Assembly: GCA_003342895.1 (NCBI GenBank) | Contig: PTFA01000196.1 | Span: 828,515 to 892,514 of the forward strand | Direction of reading: 5' to 3' | DNA length: 64,000 nt | DNA from: Casuarius casuarius | Lineage: Eukaryota > Chordata > Aves > Casuariiformes > Casuariidae | Shown here: piece after piece, positions 47,845 to 59,080 of the stretch | Layout of the letters: each line of letters begins with the position of its first letter | Numbering within the stretch: the stretch's first letter is position 1 | Notes under the pieces: generated by a model | What the model saw: only the letters and a program-made list of their open reading frames with translations | The model's database searches: none | What the model was told of the DNA's origin: nothing | Program-made: the position numbers and the translations under genes

Positions 47845-50800
47845 TCAGAGATCTTCCTCTGGTGCATTAGTTACCGTCTCCTCTGCAGATTTTGTTATCT
47901 CTTCTGTGCATTTCTCTGCCTTCTCCTCCAACTTCTCTAGCACTCCAGCCCCTTCCCCCAGGATCCTGTTGGTCCCCTGTGGTTCCTTGGGTGCTTTAGC
48001 TACCTCCTTTGGTGATGTACCCTTTTCCAAAGCAGCTGATTTCGTACCAGTCATCGTACAACATTTCTTCTTCTTTCTGCTGTTTTGCGATACTTTGGCT
48101 AACGCCCTGAAGGGGCCCACAAGCCAGTTTAGAGGGGTGCCCTGAGTTACATATTCTAGCAGGTCATCTAGGGACCTTTGGGCTTCCCTCGCGTAGTCCT
48201 GGCTCTGAGTCAAGGTGCTGCTGGAGAGGTCCTGGAAGGACTTAGCACTGGAAAAAGAAGTGTGGAGCTTCTGGATGTTTTGAGTGGCTTGCTGTACGGT
48301 TTCCTGGATGTTGCTGGGGAGGCCCTGGATGCTGCCTTTCAGATTCTCATAAGCAAGTTGTAGCTGCTGGGTGATGATGTGCAGCATAGCTAGAGTCCGT
48401 GACTCTACCTGCTGGGAAACAGATAGAGCTCAGTTACTGTCGCAGGTGAGATGCACACTATCCATAAAAGGTCTGATTACGCCCTTCTAGGGATACCTCT
48501 GCTTGGGAGGCAGTTTTAATTTGATGTCCCTTGGGCTGGGTCAGGCACCAGTCTACCCATAGCTGATGGAGTTTCTCCTGCCCATCCAGAAGCTTCTGGC
48601 CAACCTCATCTTTCACACATTCGATCTGATGGAAAAAGATGAGGAACAGTTACATTGCAAGCACGTACAGAGAAGCAAAAGTGCTCCTGTCTGCTAAGCA
48701 CTGGAATCATGGTATAAAGCAGCAGCTTCCAGAACCACATTCTGCAGCGAGTTACCTGTCAGGGAAGGACCCAAAGCGACATGCAGCAGAAGACACCTTA
48801 GGTGCAGGATGGAGGAAGCACCTCCATCTGTGCGCTAGCAGGGGAGGGAAGACTCTGCAGACCGGGATGAAAAGGAAAAAATGGTGTTTGTACCAGGTTT
48901 ATTGCTAGTTGCAGGTGGAAGAGAGCATCCTGGGTGCTTTGCCTGACACGCTGCAGTTTGTTCAGGGAGTGCCGGTAGGCTCGGTGGCGGACTTTGTTAG
49001 AGAGGGAACCCAGACGCACAAAGTAACTCTGCTGCTGTTTCTGCTCCTCCACAGAAGCCATATCAAATCCCTCAACAGCGGTGGCAAGCTGACCTAGAGG
49101 GAACAGAGATCCAGCTGTCAGAGGACGTCTCTTCTCTACCCAGTGCCTCCATTCCCTTTGGCCCTGAACCCGTCACTGGCAAAGCCCAGCTGCCTCTACC
49201 CTCACACCTTTGTCTCCCTGCTCTGCTCTCCCAGCTGTGAGGGGGAAAAGGTAAGATTCCCCCTTGTAAAACACGTGAGGAAGCTAAAGCTCGCTGTATG
49301 AACAGTAGGGGTTGGCAGTTGTTCAGAGATTGTGGATAGGCCCGTCCCAGCTCGAAGGGATCTCTTCAGATGAGCAGACTCGACAAATAGGTTGAAAGCA
49401 TGCACCCACTTGTTGTTTGCCTTGAGGCTGATAGGCAAGACAAGGAGTAGTTAGCAAGTGCTTGAACTCTGTCCCATACCATGTAGCAAGTCAGTGTTGA
49501 CAGAAAGCCAGCTGGGTGACGTTCAGAGCTACCTGTCCACTTCAGTAGATGACTCCTGCAGTGTCAGGTGCTCTCTAGTCATATGGAAAGGGATTTGCAT
49601 TTACCACTAGCAGCTAAGCATTTTCTCACCCAGTTCCTCCTCCGTCATGGGGAGGTAGTGATCCACCAGATCTTCTGACGTGCCCAGGACAGATTCCACA
49701 CCACCTGCCACTGCTTGGCCCATTGTCTTGGCTTTGCTCATGCTGCTGGTCACCACTAAGCTGGTGAGCTCCACACTCTCCTGGATAGCCTCTCTGCTCT
49801 GCTCCAGGGCTGTATGCATTTTGCTAGTTATGGTGCCATATGCAGCACCCAGAGCTGTATTGACTGTGGAAGTGACCATTGATTTAGTCTTCTCAACACC
49901 ATCCTGAACAGCCTCTTTGGTTAGGTCCACTGCTTCCGTCACCGTGTTGGTCATGAGGTCCTTTGCACCCTGGGCAGCCCCTACAGCAGCAGTAATAGTA
50001 GAAGCAACTGCTGACTTTGTTCGTCCAACGCTGTCCTCCGCAATGTGTTTAGTGAGGTCCACTGCTTCAGTCACCTTGTTAGTCACCAGGTCCTTCGCAC
50101 CCTGAGCGACCTCCGCAGCACTGACGATAGTAGAAGCAACTGCTGACCTGGTCAGTCCAATGCTGTCCTCCACGATGTGCTTACTGAGGTCTACTGCTTC
50201 AGTCACCCTGTTAGTCACGAGGTCCTTTGCACCCTGAGCAGCCTCCATAGCACTGGTGACAGTCGAGGTGACCATTGACCTGGTCAGCTTAACACCATCC
50301 CCGACAACATTCTTAGTGAGGTCCACAGCTTCGGTCACTTTATCAGCCACTGCTTCTTTGGCCTCACAGGCAGCACCCATAGCAGATGTCACTTTGGCAG
50401 AAACCAGCTGCTTGGTGTCCGAGATGACCTACAACAAGGTGAGGCAGAGAAAGATGATACTTTTTTTTTCCAGCATAGGTTTCCCTCCCCGAGGTAGCTT
50501 TTCACATGGCTACACTGTGCCTGTACCCCCGCGGGAGAGCTGGGGATATCAGTACGCCTGTAGTCACATGGAAATCGTTATTTCCACACGCTGAGGGCAG
50601 ATCCCCAGCATTCATCAGCTTGCATTGCCTTCCCTCGCTCCAACAGCGGTAGCCCATATCCAGGAACCGGCCTGACAAAGCAGGGCTGCTGAAGTTAGCT
50701 TCCCCGTGCGCTTCTGTACCCATAACAGTTCCATCGAGCAAGAGGGGAGTAAGCCCTGGCTCCCCTGGGAAAAGCCTTCGCTTTACCTTAGCTGCTGGCT

Positions 50801-52521
50801 GTTGAAGAAAAGGCAAGTTCTTCTCCAGTTGATCCAGTCCCTTACAGGCATATTCATTTACGAGTGCAACTAGACAAAGGACAGGTACTAGTTTAGTCCC
50901 TCTACTCCAGTTTGGAGGGTTTTTTTGACCCTACACTGGCCAATCCAGGATGAGCTCATGGAAGCAAGCCCTGCCCCCCACCCCACCCAAATCACTGTTG
51001 GGGGACGGGGGAGTCAGGGCTAAATAGTCTCTTCATTTTGCCCTCCCAGCCTTTGAGCTCTTGACAGCACATTGCTCCAACCAGAGTATAGTACTTGTTT
51101 CCAGTGGATAGGGAAGCAGATTAATGGCTTTTTACTGTCTTGGAATGAGACAATCTGAGCAATAGGCAGAACAGCCACCGACACTGCCCGATGGGACAGT
51201 CACAGCTTGGAGTGACAGGCAGAGCAGGGAGCTTCTGCCTCTCAGCTTAAAGAAACCACAGACGAGGTCAAACTTCACTTCTGCTAGTGACAATCCCTCA
51301 TCCATCAAATTCAGTCGCTGGGAGCAGCAGAGCGGAGGACTCAGCAGTGCTACAACTAACTGGGACAATGTGCCGTAGGAGACGTTACCCAGAAGGGGCA
51401 GGGCTTGCACCCTAACGAAGCGGAGGGATAATCTAAGCCCACGGTGGTTATCTAGGCTGTGTCACACGTGTGGGAATGACTTTGCAAGAGACAGTTTTAA
51501 GAGGTGACTTCTACTGTCATTTTGAGATAGTTTACTTGTTGAAAATGACATATGGCCAAGAAGAAAAAAGCTGATTTTTCCTCTTTCTTTCTAAAGATGG
51601 AGCTGAGAAGTGTACCTCATGGGACAGGACCGGTACCCAATCCCGTTACTCTGTGTGTTTGCCGGGCCTGGCGTACGTTAGCAGGGTCTCAGAGGGCCCA
51701 CGAGACTCCCTTCCCCAGCCAGCCCCTCCGTGGGCAGAGAAACCCTCCAGCCTCTTCACTCACTCTGCGGCTCCAGTTGGTTCAGAATGGGCTGTGCACC
51801 ACCCACCACGCTGCCGACGGCGACGGCAGCCACCGTCTCGGCCACGCTGCAGGCACTGCTGAGGCAGGGGTGCGTCTCCTTGGTGTAGTTGTAGGCAGAT
51901 GAGACCAGGCTGAACGCAGAGTTCAGCAAGGGCAAGCTGGTTACCCTGTTAACAGCACTCTAAAAGCCGAGAGAAATAAGTGACATTAGACACCCCGCCT
52001 CAAGTTGGTGAGTGAATGCAAACCTTGTGTATGTCCAGAAAGGTCCTAAGTGCCGTCAAGTTCATCTCCTCATCCTTCTTGAGCTCACAGTTGAGGGGAC
52101 TTGTCTGAAAACCATTAGCAATCAGTGGCAAGCCAGAATTAGAAGCTGGAGCTCTGTCACCTCTGAGTCACACAGGGCTTTAGCCCCATCAAGCCCAGAT
52201 TTGGAAATAGGACCTCTACCAGCTAATGTTTCAGAATTATTTGCATTACTTGAGCCAGACCTGGAGTTCTCTTTCTTGAGCAAGAAAAGTCAGCCTCTGC
52301 ATTAACTGAAGGTTTAGATTTAGTCACAGCTTCATATGCTTAATCTTTCCCCTGCTCCCAGCCTGGATTTGAGATGGTGGCAGAAGTTAGTTCACCACTG
52401 TATCTCAGCAGGTAGTTTAACTGCTGCATGTTGGAGTACCAGCTGCCTCGGCACCTACCGCTTGCTGCTGTTCCTTAGCCTCTGGCGGATCGTTTTTTGT
52501 GGTCTTCTTTTCGGATGCCAT
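47845..52521 (-). CDS. PLIN3: Perilipin-3 (TIP47), repeat-expanded
   Basis: Seven coding exons join with conserved GT-AG sites and consistent phase: 52,521-52,459; 51,959-51,764; 50,869-50,787; 50,428-49,630; 49,093-48,894 (weaker donor, GTACAA); 48,625-48,497; 48,408-47,845. The product is 677 aa, against 434 in human. The start is the ATG at 52,521 (MASEKKTTKN). The PAT domain (about 22-114) contains AQPILNQLEPQ and EYACKGLDQLEKNLPFLQQP. Then come 11-mer amphipathic repeats (115-about 345), a linker with YLPMTEEEL, and the C-terminal four-helix bundle with QSYFVRLGSLS, GQEKLHQLW, SIQGLP, SFQDLSSS and WLVGPF. It coats nascent lipid droplets and can cycle to cytosol. The size increase comes from 44-residue tandem repeats in exon 5 and a Lys-rich tail of about 70 residues after WLVGPF. 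SYFVRLGSLS and synteny favour PLIN3 over PLIN2, PLIN4 or PLIN5. Confidence 0.95.
49799..50428 (-). repeat. PLIN3: 132-bp tandem repeat inside PLIN3 exon 5
   Basis: Three full 132-bp units (50,317-50,186; 50,185-50,054; 50,053-49,922) encode 44-residue repeats, each four 11-mers, ending VTEAVDL. A partial unit precedes them (50,428-50,318) and a more diverged one follows (49,921-49,799). The landmark GAGGTC(C/T)A recurs on the plus strand at exact 132-bp steps (G at 49,925, 50,057, 50,189 and 50,321). The units keep frame and hydrophobic spacing. Confidence 0.95.
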
Positions 52522-55500
52522 AGTCAAGTCAGCTGCAGCTGGAAGGAAAAAAGGGGCAACAGCAATAGTACGACTTAGAAGTTTCCACCAGTGAATTAAA
52601 ATCTAGCAACACTGGTGAAAAGCAGAGAGTGAAGAATCTGGGATCCATCATGGCCTAGGAACTTCAGGGAATCACTAATCTTCCTTGCAAAAGAGTGTGA
52701 AGATATTTGAGAGGCTTCATGATTTACAGAGTGCAAGTGTGTTTGACCAGGGACTGTACTCAGTTGCCTCCCTCAGTCCCCAGACTAATCAGAAATAAAG
52801 TTGGATAGTTACTTCTTGTTAAGAACATTTGGCCGATTTCAAAATTGCAGGCCTGAAGTGGGTGAGAGCTGTTTCTTTTTTTTATCTCAGTGGTGCATTT
52901 TCTCTACTAGAAGGACTTCTGCTTCAGCTTCTCCCTGCAAAGGCTCTCTATTGCCCCAAGACTGGAATGCTTGGATGAAAACTGCACGCTGCAGAAGCAG
53001 TGCTAACGGTGTGAATCACTGAATATTTGTCTCACTCTGATCACGACAGGTTGCTGCTGTCTTTCTGACAAGCCCTGCTAATAGCAGCTGTTGCAAGACA
53101 GGAAATGCAATTGCCATAAGATGAACAGGGAAGTCATTTTTTTTCAGCTTTAATTTTAGAAACCTGGTAAGCTCAAACAATTCAGTGACAATGGAGTCTA
53201 AAAATAGAAACAGTATTTACTTTTTGAAAAAAGCTCACTGAACTTGCTTAATACCTTTGTGGGGAGAAAAGCCCTCAGATTTTCCCAATTTTGGCTGACA
53301 TGGAGGTGGGTTTTCCCACAGCTTAATTCATTTTCCCCTTCAACAAAAACACTGGCGAGACTTTAGCTCTCATTCAGAAAGCCATCAGGGCCAGAGACCA
53401 AACAGAGATGCTGAAGCAGCAGTGGGCAAGTTTTATCTTCTTATTAAGAACTGCTCAGTAATTATAGCCACTTCCCTTTGGAGGCTTGTTCTGGAGCATC
53501 CTCTGCAAAGGACATTGGGATCAAAGTCTCTCTAAAGTGCCACTGTGCCTCTGCTCAGAGGCGAAACTATCAGCTTCCCTCCTGGTGCCAACTCCAGCAA
53601 CACCAGAAGTCTGAGAGCTCTGGGAAAGATAGGAGGATGTGTCAGGGGTTTTATAGAAAAAGTGGGCCAGGTTTTGCTGTTGTGACATTCTGGCTGGCTA
53701 CCTTGAAGCTTGTGTTCCCATGCTACCGCCCAAGGGGTAGAGCTAGGCAGGAAATTTCTCCTCACCTCCCGTGAAACTAAATCTCTGCAGTATTCTCATT
53801 ACATAATGGGACTGAGGAAGTTTAAGGAAAAAAAAAATGGTGCAATATCATGAATATGTATTGGCTTCCCCAGTGCAGGCCTAGCTTGGTATCTGGACAC
53901 TCCAGTATCATGTGAGAAATCCAGGATTACTTCTTAGCCTTAGTCAGGCACAGCAGGGTTTGAGTATACTTGTTCTTCAGTGCAGTGTCTTTCTTCCCCT
54001 CCCTTGCCAGTTAATTCCTATTCTTAGGATTTCTGTGGCACTTTTCAAGTGAAAACCCCCCAAAGCAGAATTCCTCACAAGCAGGATTCCCAAGCTGGGC
54101 ACTGCTCCAGGCCCCTGGCAGCCTCTCCCACCAAGAGCTCGTGAAAGCCGGATCACTGCCTCGTTCCGGCCAGGAGGCGAGAGCCGCGGAGGAAGCGGCA
54201 AAGCACGCGTTCGTTAACCATGGGCTGGCTGAGCGTGTAGCCAGGGGAGATCTCTCAGGAGGTAACACAGCAGTCTTTGACACTCTGAGTTAACCATGCA
54301 ACTAGCGTAAGTTGGCATTTTCATCACTCAAGCAAGAGGGGGCTGCAGAGTGCTACGTTTAAGGCAAGAGTTGTCACCCAAGGTGGGACCTCCAACCTCT
54401 CAAGCAGGAGGCCTGGAGCAGGCTGCTCTGCTGAGCGGTCCTGCTCCCCACCCTGCCCGAGGTAACACCACGCTGAAAGCGCAGCTTGGGCTTCAGCAGC
54501 CTGGGAGAACTTCTGGAAGATTTCTCCAGACAGAAGCAGGGCTTGGAGTGCAACACCTCAGTCCCACGGGTCAGCGCGATTTGCTCAGCTAGCGCTTATT
54601 CCTCTTGCACCGCTTTGTTTTGAGGGCGAGCAGGCTGCAGCCCGATCGCAGGGCAGAGTGCAGCTATTTCAACACCATTGCAAACAACCCCTTCGCACAG
54701 TTACTCCACTTCTGGACTGCAGGAGAGAACCTCAAACAAACTGCAAAGCATCTCACTGGCCTTGGTGTCAAGGTTGACACACAGGGACAAACACTGCAGC
54801 AGAGAAAAAGAGATAGAAGGAAAGGGCTCTAGTTGCTAAAGCAAGTCAGGAGTTTCTCCTTGGCAGATATAAAGCTCATATAAGGTTAGAATCAAGCTCT
54901 GAGATGCTCAGAGTCTGAATTATAGATGCAACTGTGTCAGTGACAACCCTCGCGGCACGATCGTGTTAGGACATGGCTCGCACTCCTCCGCGTAGGTGGA
55001 ATCAGGGTGTGTTGCAATGCCAGTAGTTGTGGTGTGGGCAAGTCCTCAGAGCCCACAGTGGGATGTTTATTTTCTCTTTCTGTTCTCTCCCCTGCAGAAG
55101 GACTGAGCAGACCTCATTTTGTCCAGAAATCACAGAAAGATGCGACACTCAGCAGCTCCAAGTCAGTGGTTTGATGCTCCTTTGGAGAGGCAGCCTCAAG
55201 TGCAGGTAGTTTCAAGTGGGAATCCTGTAATCCTGTCTGCCAGCAGGCAATCGCTGTGTTTGGGAACCCTCACTTACAGGAGCAGAAACAATATTACTGT
55301 TTGCTGTGGTTGCATAAAGTGAACCAGTCCTCACTCAGCACATCAACTTTGTCTTGCAGGCAATTTCATAATATTGCTACATTGCAGAATATGTCCCTGC
55401 TGGAGAAAATCTCCTTGAAACAAGTAGTTTCATCTTTCTAGAACTCCAGTGCACGTTTCTAGGGTGGTGTGATTGCTCAACCACTGGTCATTGCCCTGTC

Positions 55501-57393
55501 TGGCACAAGTCTGTATCTAGCAAGGCCGCGAGGGCAGCGGTAGCAATGCACCGTGCTGGTCAAGCTGCTGGCTGCCTCAGTCTGTTTTCCCTATCTCGGT
55601 TTGGCCGTCACAGCCACTGGAACGTGCTGCTGGGACAAGCAGCTCCCCTGATTTCGGTCAGTCTGGCAGTGCCTAGCACACACAAATCAAAGAACTGGTT
55701 TTGCGTAAGGCTTTTATTTGCCCGGGGAAACGAGCTCTGCCCTTTCAAGCCACCATGAAGCCAGCCTGCTGTTAGGTTCTCCTGCAGATGGAGGCTTGGG
55801 ATCTTACTGTTCAGCAAGCTTTTTCCCCCTCACCAGGTATTTTATCTGGCACAGACCGATTGATCCTTAGCTAGCATGCCTAGTTCAGTAACTTAGTGGT
55901 CACTAAAGAACTGCCAGTTAAAGAAAAAAAAAAGTGAAGTCTCAGGGATCAGATATAAGCAGGGAGGGCTAACCAGGGCCAAGGTGCTGATTTGTGGTTA
56001 GAGCACTTGTTTGCATTCTGTTCCAGATTTGCCATCAATATCCCAGTTGACCGTAAATGCAGTTAACAGAGCAGCATCATCGATGATGTCTAGCTGCAAT
56101 CAGAAATAGCATTGCCACAACTGAGAGTTGTTTGCAAGTGCTCAGAGGGCAGAGTTTTAGGAAGGTCAGTGGTTTTTCTTTTGGTTTTGACCTTGGGCCT
56201 TTGGTTTCAGAATCACTGGCAGAAGTACATATCAACAGGTCCACCACTTCCCTGGAAAAGCCATCAGCATCAGAGAACTGCAAAGATTAAAGCCACTTAC
56301 AGATGAGGCGGGGTTTTCCCTCACTTTCAAGGGAAACCAAACATCACAGCCAGCAGCCGTTACTAGAAACTCCTTGGCATAGGGAGAGTGTGGACACTGA
56401 TTTTCCATGAAGACAACTCGTAGAGCTAAGGACTGTAGCTGTACCTTGCAGGGCAAGTAGCATGTTGCTGGCTCTTTGTAAGAGATGTTTTAACTGGGAG
56501 TTTCAGCAGAATCTGACTTCAGTAATTGATTTCCTTCTCCACAGCCAGTAGTCACAGCCTTATTTAAGAATCCTGTTAGTCTTGAGAATTGCTGCAAGCT
56601 ACCTCTGCATAGAGACAGGGTGCTCCCAGGTGGGAAAGGAGTTACCTGCCCTTGCCTCTTAAGCCTCCCCCTCAGTTAACACCATTATCATGCCTTCACC
56701 AAGTGATCATCCCTGGAGTAGCTAGGGGCAGGTCTCACAGCACTGTCAACAAGACAGGAATGCTCAGCTGATCTGTCTGCCTTGCAGAGCGGTGACTACC
56801 CCCAGCATCACGCGGGACGCTGGTGTCCAGAGCAAACATCACGCGCTGTCTCTACGGGGAGAGCCAGCAGCTGTGCAGAAGAGCCACTGCCTGTGGATCA
56901 CCCCACACCGCTTGGATCTCCACCGGCAAGTAAGAAATTTTGAGACCCAAAGCCCGTGGAGTGCAGCTCCAGCTTAGCTCCACGGCATGGTTGAGTTTGT
57001 CCCGGTGCTAGCAAGAGTCTTTCAGGAGGTGCACAGAGCCTTCCAGCTCTTTGCCAAGGCACACAGATACGGTGTTGATGTAGGAAGATGCAGCCTGTTA
57101 AGCCCAGCACAAACCCCGACAAGTCCCCGCACGCAGCTGGGGGGAACCAGCAGAGATGCAGCCCACCGCCCCAGCAGGCTCCCTGCTCCTGGGGAGCTGG
57201 GGAAGCAGCCGCTCCATGGGGTCCCCTCAGCTGCTCTGCGCCCTGGGGCAGGAGCCGTTCCCCGGGAGGGTGCCAGCACCCAGCCCCACACCCCAGGGAG
57301 GTGGGAGGGCTGCAAACAGCCCCCCTCGGGCAAGGGGCCGCCCAGGGACAAGCCACAGACCCCATAAACACCTTCACCCAGCCCCTGCCTTAC
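52522..57393 (-). other. PLIN3: PLIN3 intron 1 (inferred)
   Basis: This stretch runs between the proposed non-coding exon 1 and the first coding exon; the exact acceptor upstream of the ATG is not fixed. I see no coding similarity in it. Open frames are short and on both strands. Confidence 0.55.
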
Positions 57394-57430
57394 CTGGCTC
57401 CTGCTCTCCCCCAGGACCTGCCACCACAGC
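57394..57430 (-). other. PLIN3: PLIN3 non-coding exon 1 (candidate)
   Basis: On the minus strand a short exon ending GAGCCAG at 57,394 is followed by GTAAGG, a strong donor. The TATA-like GTATTTAGGC at 57,460-57,451 would place the start near 57,430. The human gene also has a short upstream first exon, which fits. Confidence 0.55.
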
Positions 57431-57450
57431 ACACCTTGGCCCCACGCCCT

Positions 57451-57545
57451 GCCTAAATACTGCTGCGGTCCCGACGGGCGGCTGGGCCGGCCAATCGGGG
57501 CGCTGCTGCTGCCGCCCCGGCCAATGGGGAGCGGGCGGAGGTGGG
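57451..57545 (-). promoter_or_regulatory. PLIN3: PLIN3 promoter with TATA-like box and paired CCAAT boxes
   Basis: TATTTAG at 57,459-57,453 sits about 25-30 bp upstream of the inferred start. Two CCAAT motifs (57,491-57,495 and 57,521-57,525 on the plus strand, ATTGG on the gene strand) lie exactly 30 bp apart in CpG-rich DNA. The spacing suits NF-Y. The CpG island continues to about 58,100. Confidence 0.55.
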
Positions 57546-58247
57546 GTCACGGAGCCAGGTGAGGGGCACACGGAGGGGTTGTGTCCCGAAGCCGAGGTCC
57601 GGTGGTGCTGGGGGCCGCGGTGGCGGGTCGTGGGGGTGGCTGGGCTGCGGGAGATGGGCTCAGCCCTCAGCGCCGCTCCCCTTTGCCTCGCGCGCCTGCC
57701 TGGTTCGGTCGCTGGGCTCCACCGACCCGGCTCGCCCCCACGTTGCCCCAGATGCTCGCTGTGGGGAGCCGGCGCGGCCAGGCGCCGAGCCCTTCCTGCG
57801 GCACAGGCTTGCCCAGGCCGGTCCGCGTTGTTGGGGAAGCGGGTTCGAGTGTGGGACTTGCCCGCTGCTGGAGCTACTGGGAGGAGAGCTGGAGCCTGCC
57901 GGGTGTCGGAGCTGCGGCGGAGCCCTGGTCCCTGGTCCCACGTGTGGGGCTCAGCCGGGCACCAGCGGGCCGCTCATGCTCGGCTGTTTCTGCGTTAGCA
58001 GCCAGCAGCACGGTTAGGAAGCGCATCGGTGGCTGGGCTCGGCGTGCTTACGCCTGCGCTGCAGCCGCTCTTCCCTTCGCAGCGCAGATGTTGTCCAAAA
58101 GCCCCGGAGAAGCAGGATGTGCACGAGGTCTGTGACTCAGCCGGGATGTTTCCCTGGCACATCTCTCCTACCCCGGAGCACGGGTGCTGCAGCTGCCGGA
58201 GGAGCAGGACATTCCCTCCCTCGCTCAGCCTTTGCCCGCCTGCAGCA
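57530..58247 (+). ncRNA. Possible divergent transcript from the PLIN3 promoter
   Basis: Going away from PLIN3 on the plus strand there is a donor CAG|GTGAGG after 57,558, an acceptor cttcccttcgcag ending at 58,082 and a donor GCA|GTGAGTGA after 58,247. Together they outline a two-exon spliced RNA. The encoded frames resemble nothing known, so it would be a non-coding divergent transcript if real. Splice motifs in GC-rich DNA also arise by chance. Confidence 0.25.
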
Positions 58248-58779
58248 GTGAGTGACGATGAAACGTGCTGCTTCTCAAGTTGGCCGTGACTTTCAAGACA
58301 GGGGCAGTCTTTTACTTTTATATTTGCAGAGGGCCCGGCCATACAGGACTCTGAGCCTGGCTGCGGGAAGTTTGGGCTCTTTAATAGCAACAATAAATAA
58401 TGAAAAATGTAGTTAATGTTTTGCTCTTCCATTTGTGCCTTTTCATCTTAAGATCTCAAGAGCCTGTTTGAAACCTTCAATTAAGCTTCCTGTTGTCTGT
58501 TATTCAAGACTCGTGAGGGAGGAAACTGAGGCACAGGTAAGAATTATCTGAAGTGCTCTGCAGCTATTAAACTGCTTGAGTCACCTTGTTTATGGATGGT
58601 GAGTGCAGGAGACCTTGGGACTCGTTTCTGTATTGCCCACAGTAAGCCATGAAGGTAATGGGGGCAGGAGGTTGTCTATGTTTTTTGAAAACATGCTGTA
58701 AGCCGACAAAAATGTAGGCAACTATCAGTTGTCAGCTTTGAGGTTAAAAGGAATCCCCCTCCTTCCTCAAGTCAGACTT

Positions 58780-59080
58780 ATCACGGAGTTGTTAGTTGAA
58801 AAAGGTCTCTGGAGGTCGTGTAGTCCAACCTGCGGCTTGAGATAGGACTACTATCAACATTAGGACAGGTCAGCTGTGGCTTTGTCTAGCTGAGTCTTCA
58901 AAAACTCCCAAGGAGGGAGATCTCACAACCTCTCTAGGTACCAGATCCAATGTTGCACCACCTTTCTGATGAAGAAGCTTTTCCTAATGCCCAATATGAA
59001 CTTGCCCAGCTACAACTTGTGGCTGTTGCCCCCTGTTTTACCACCTGCATTACTGAGAAGGCTTTTGGGGCATTTGTCTG
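58780..59080 (+). repeat. CR1-family LINE 3' fragment
   Basis: The classic CR1 phrase order is clear: 'ctctggaggtcgtgtagtcc', 'aaggagggagatctcacaac', 'ctctctaggtaccagatcc', 'gatgaagaagcttttcctaa', 'aacttgtggctgttgcccc'. It is moderately diverged and 5'-truncated, as most CR1 copies are. Confidence 0.9.
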
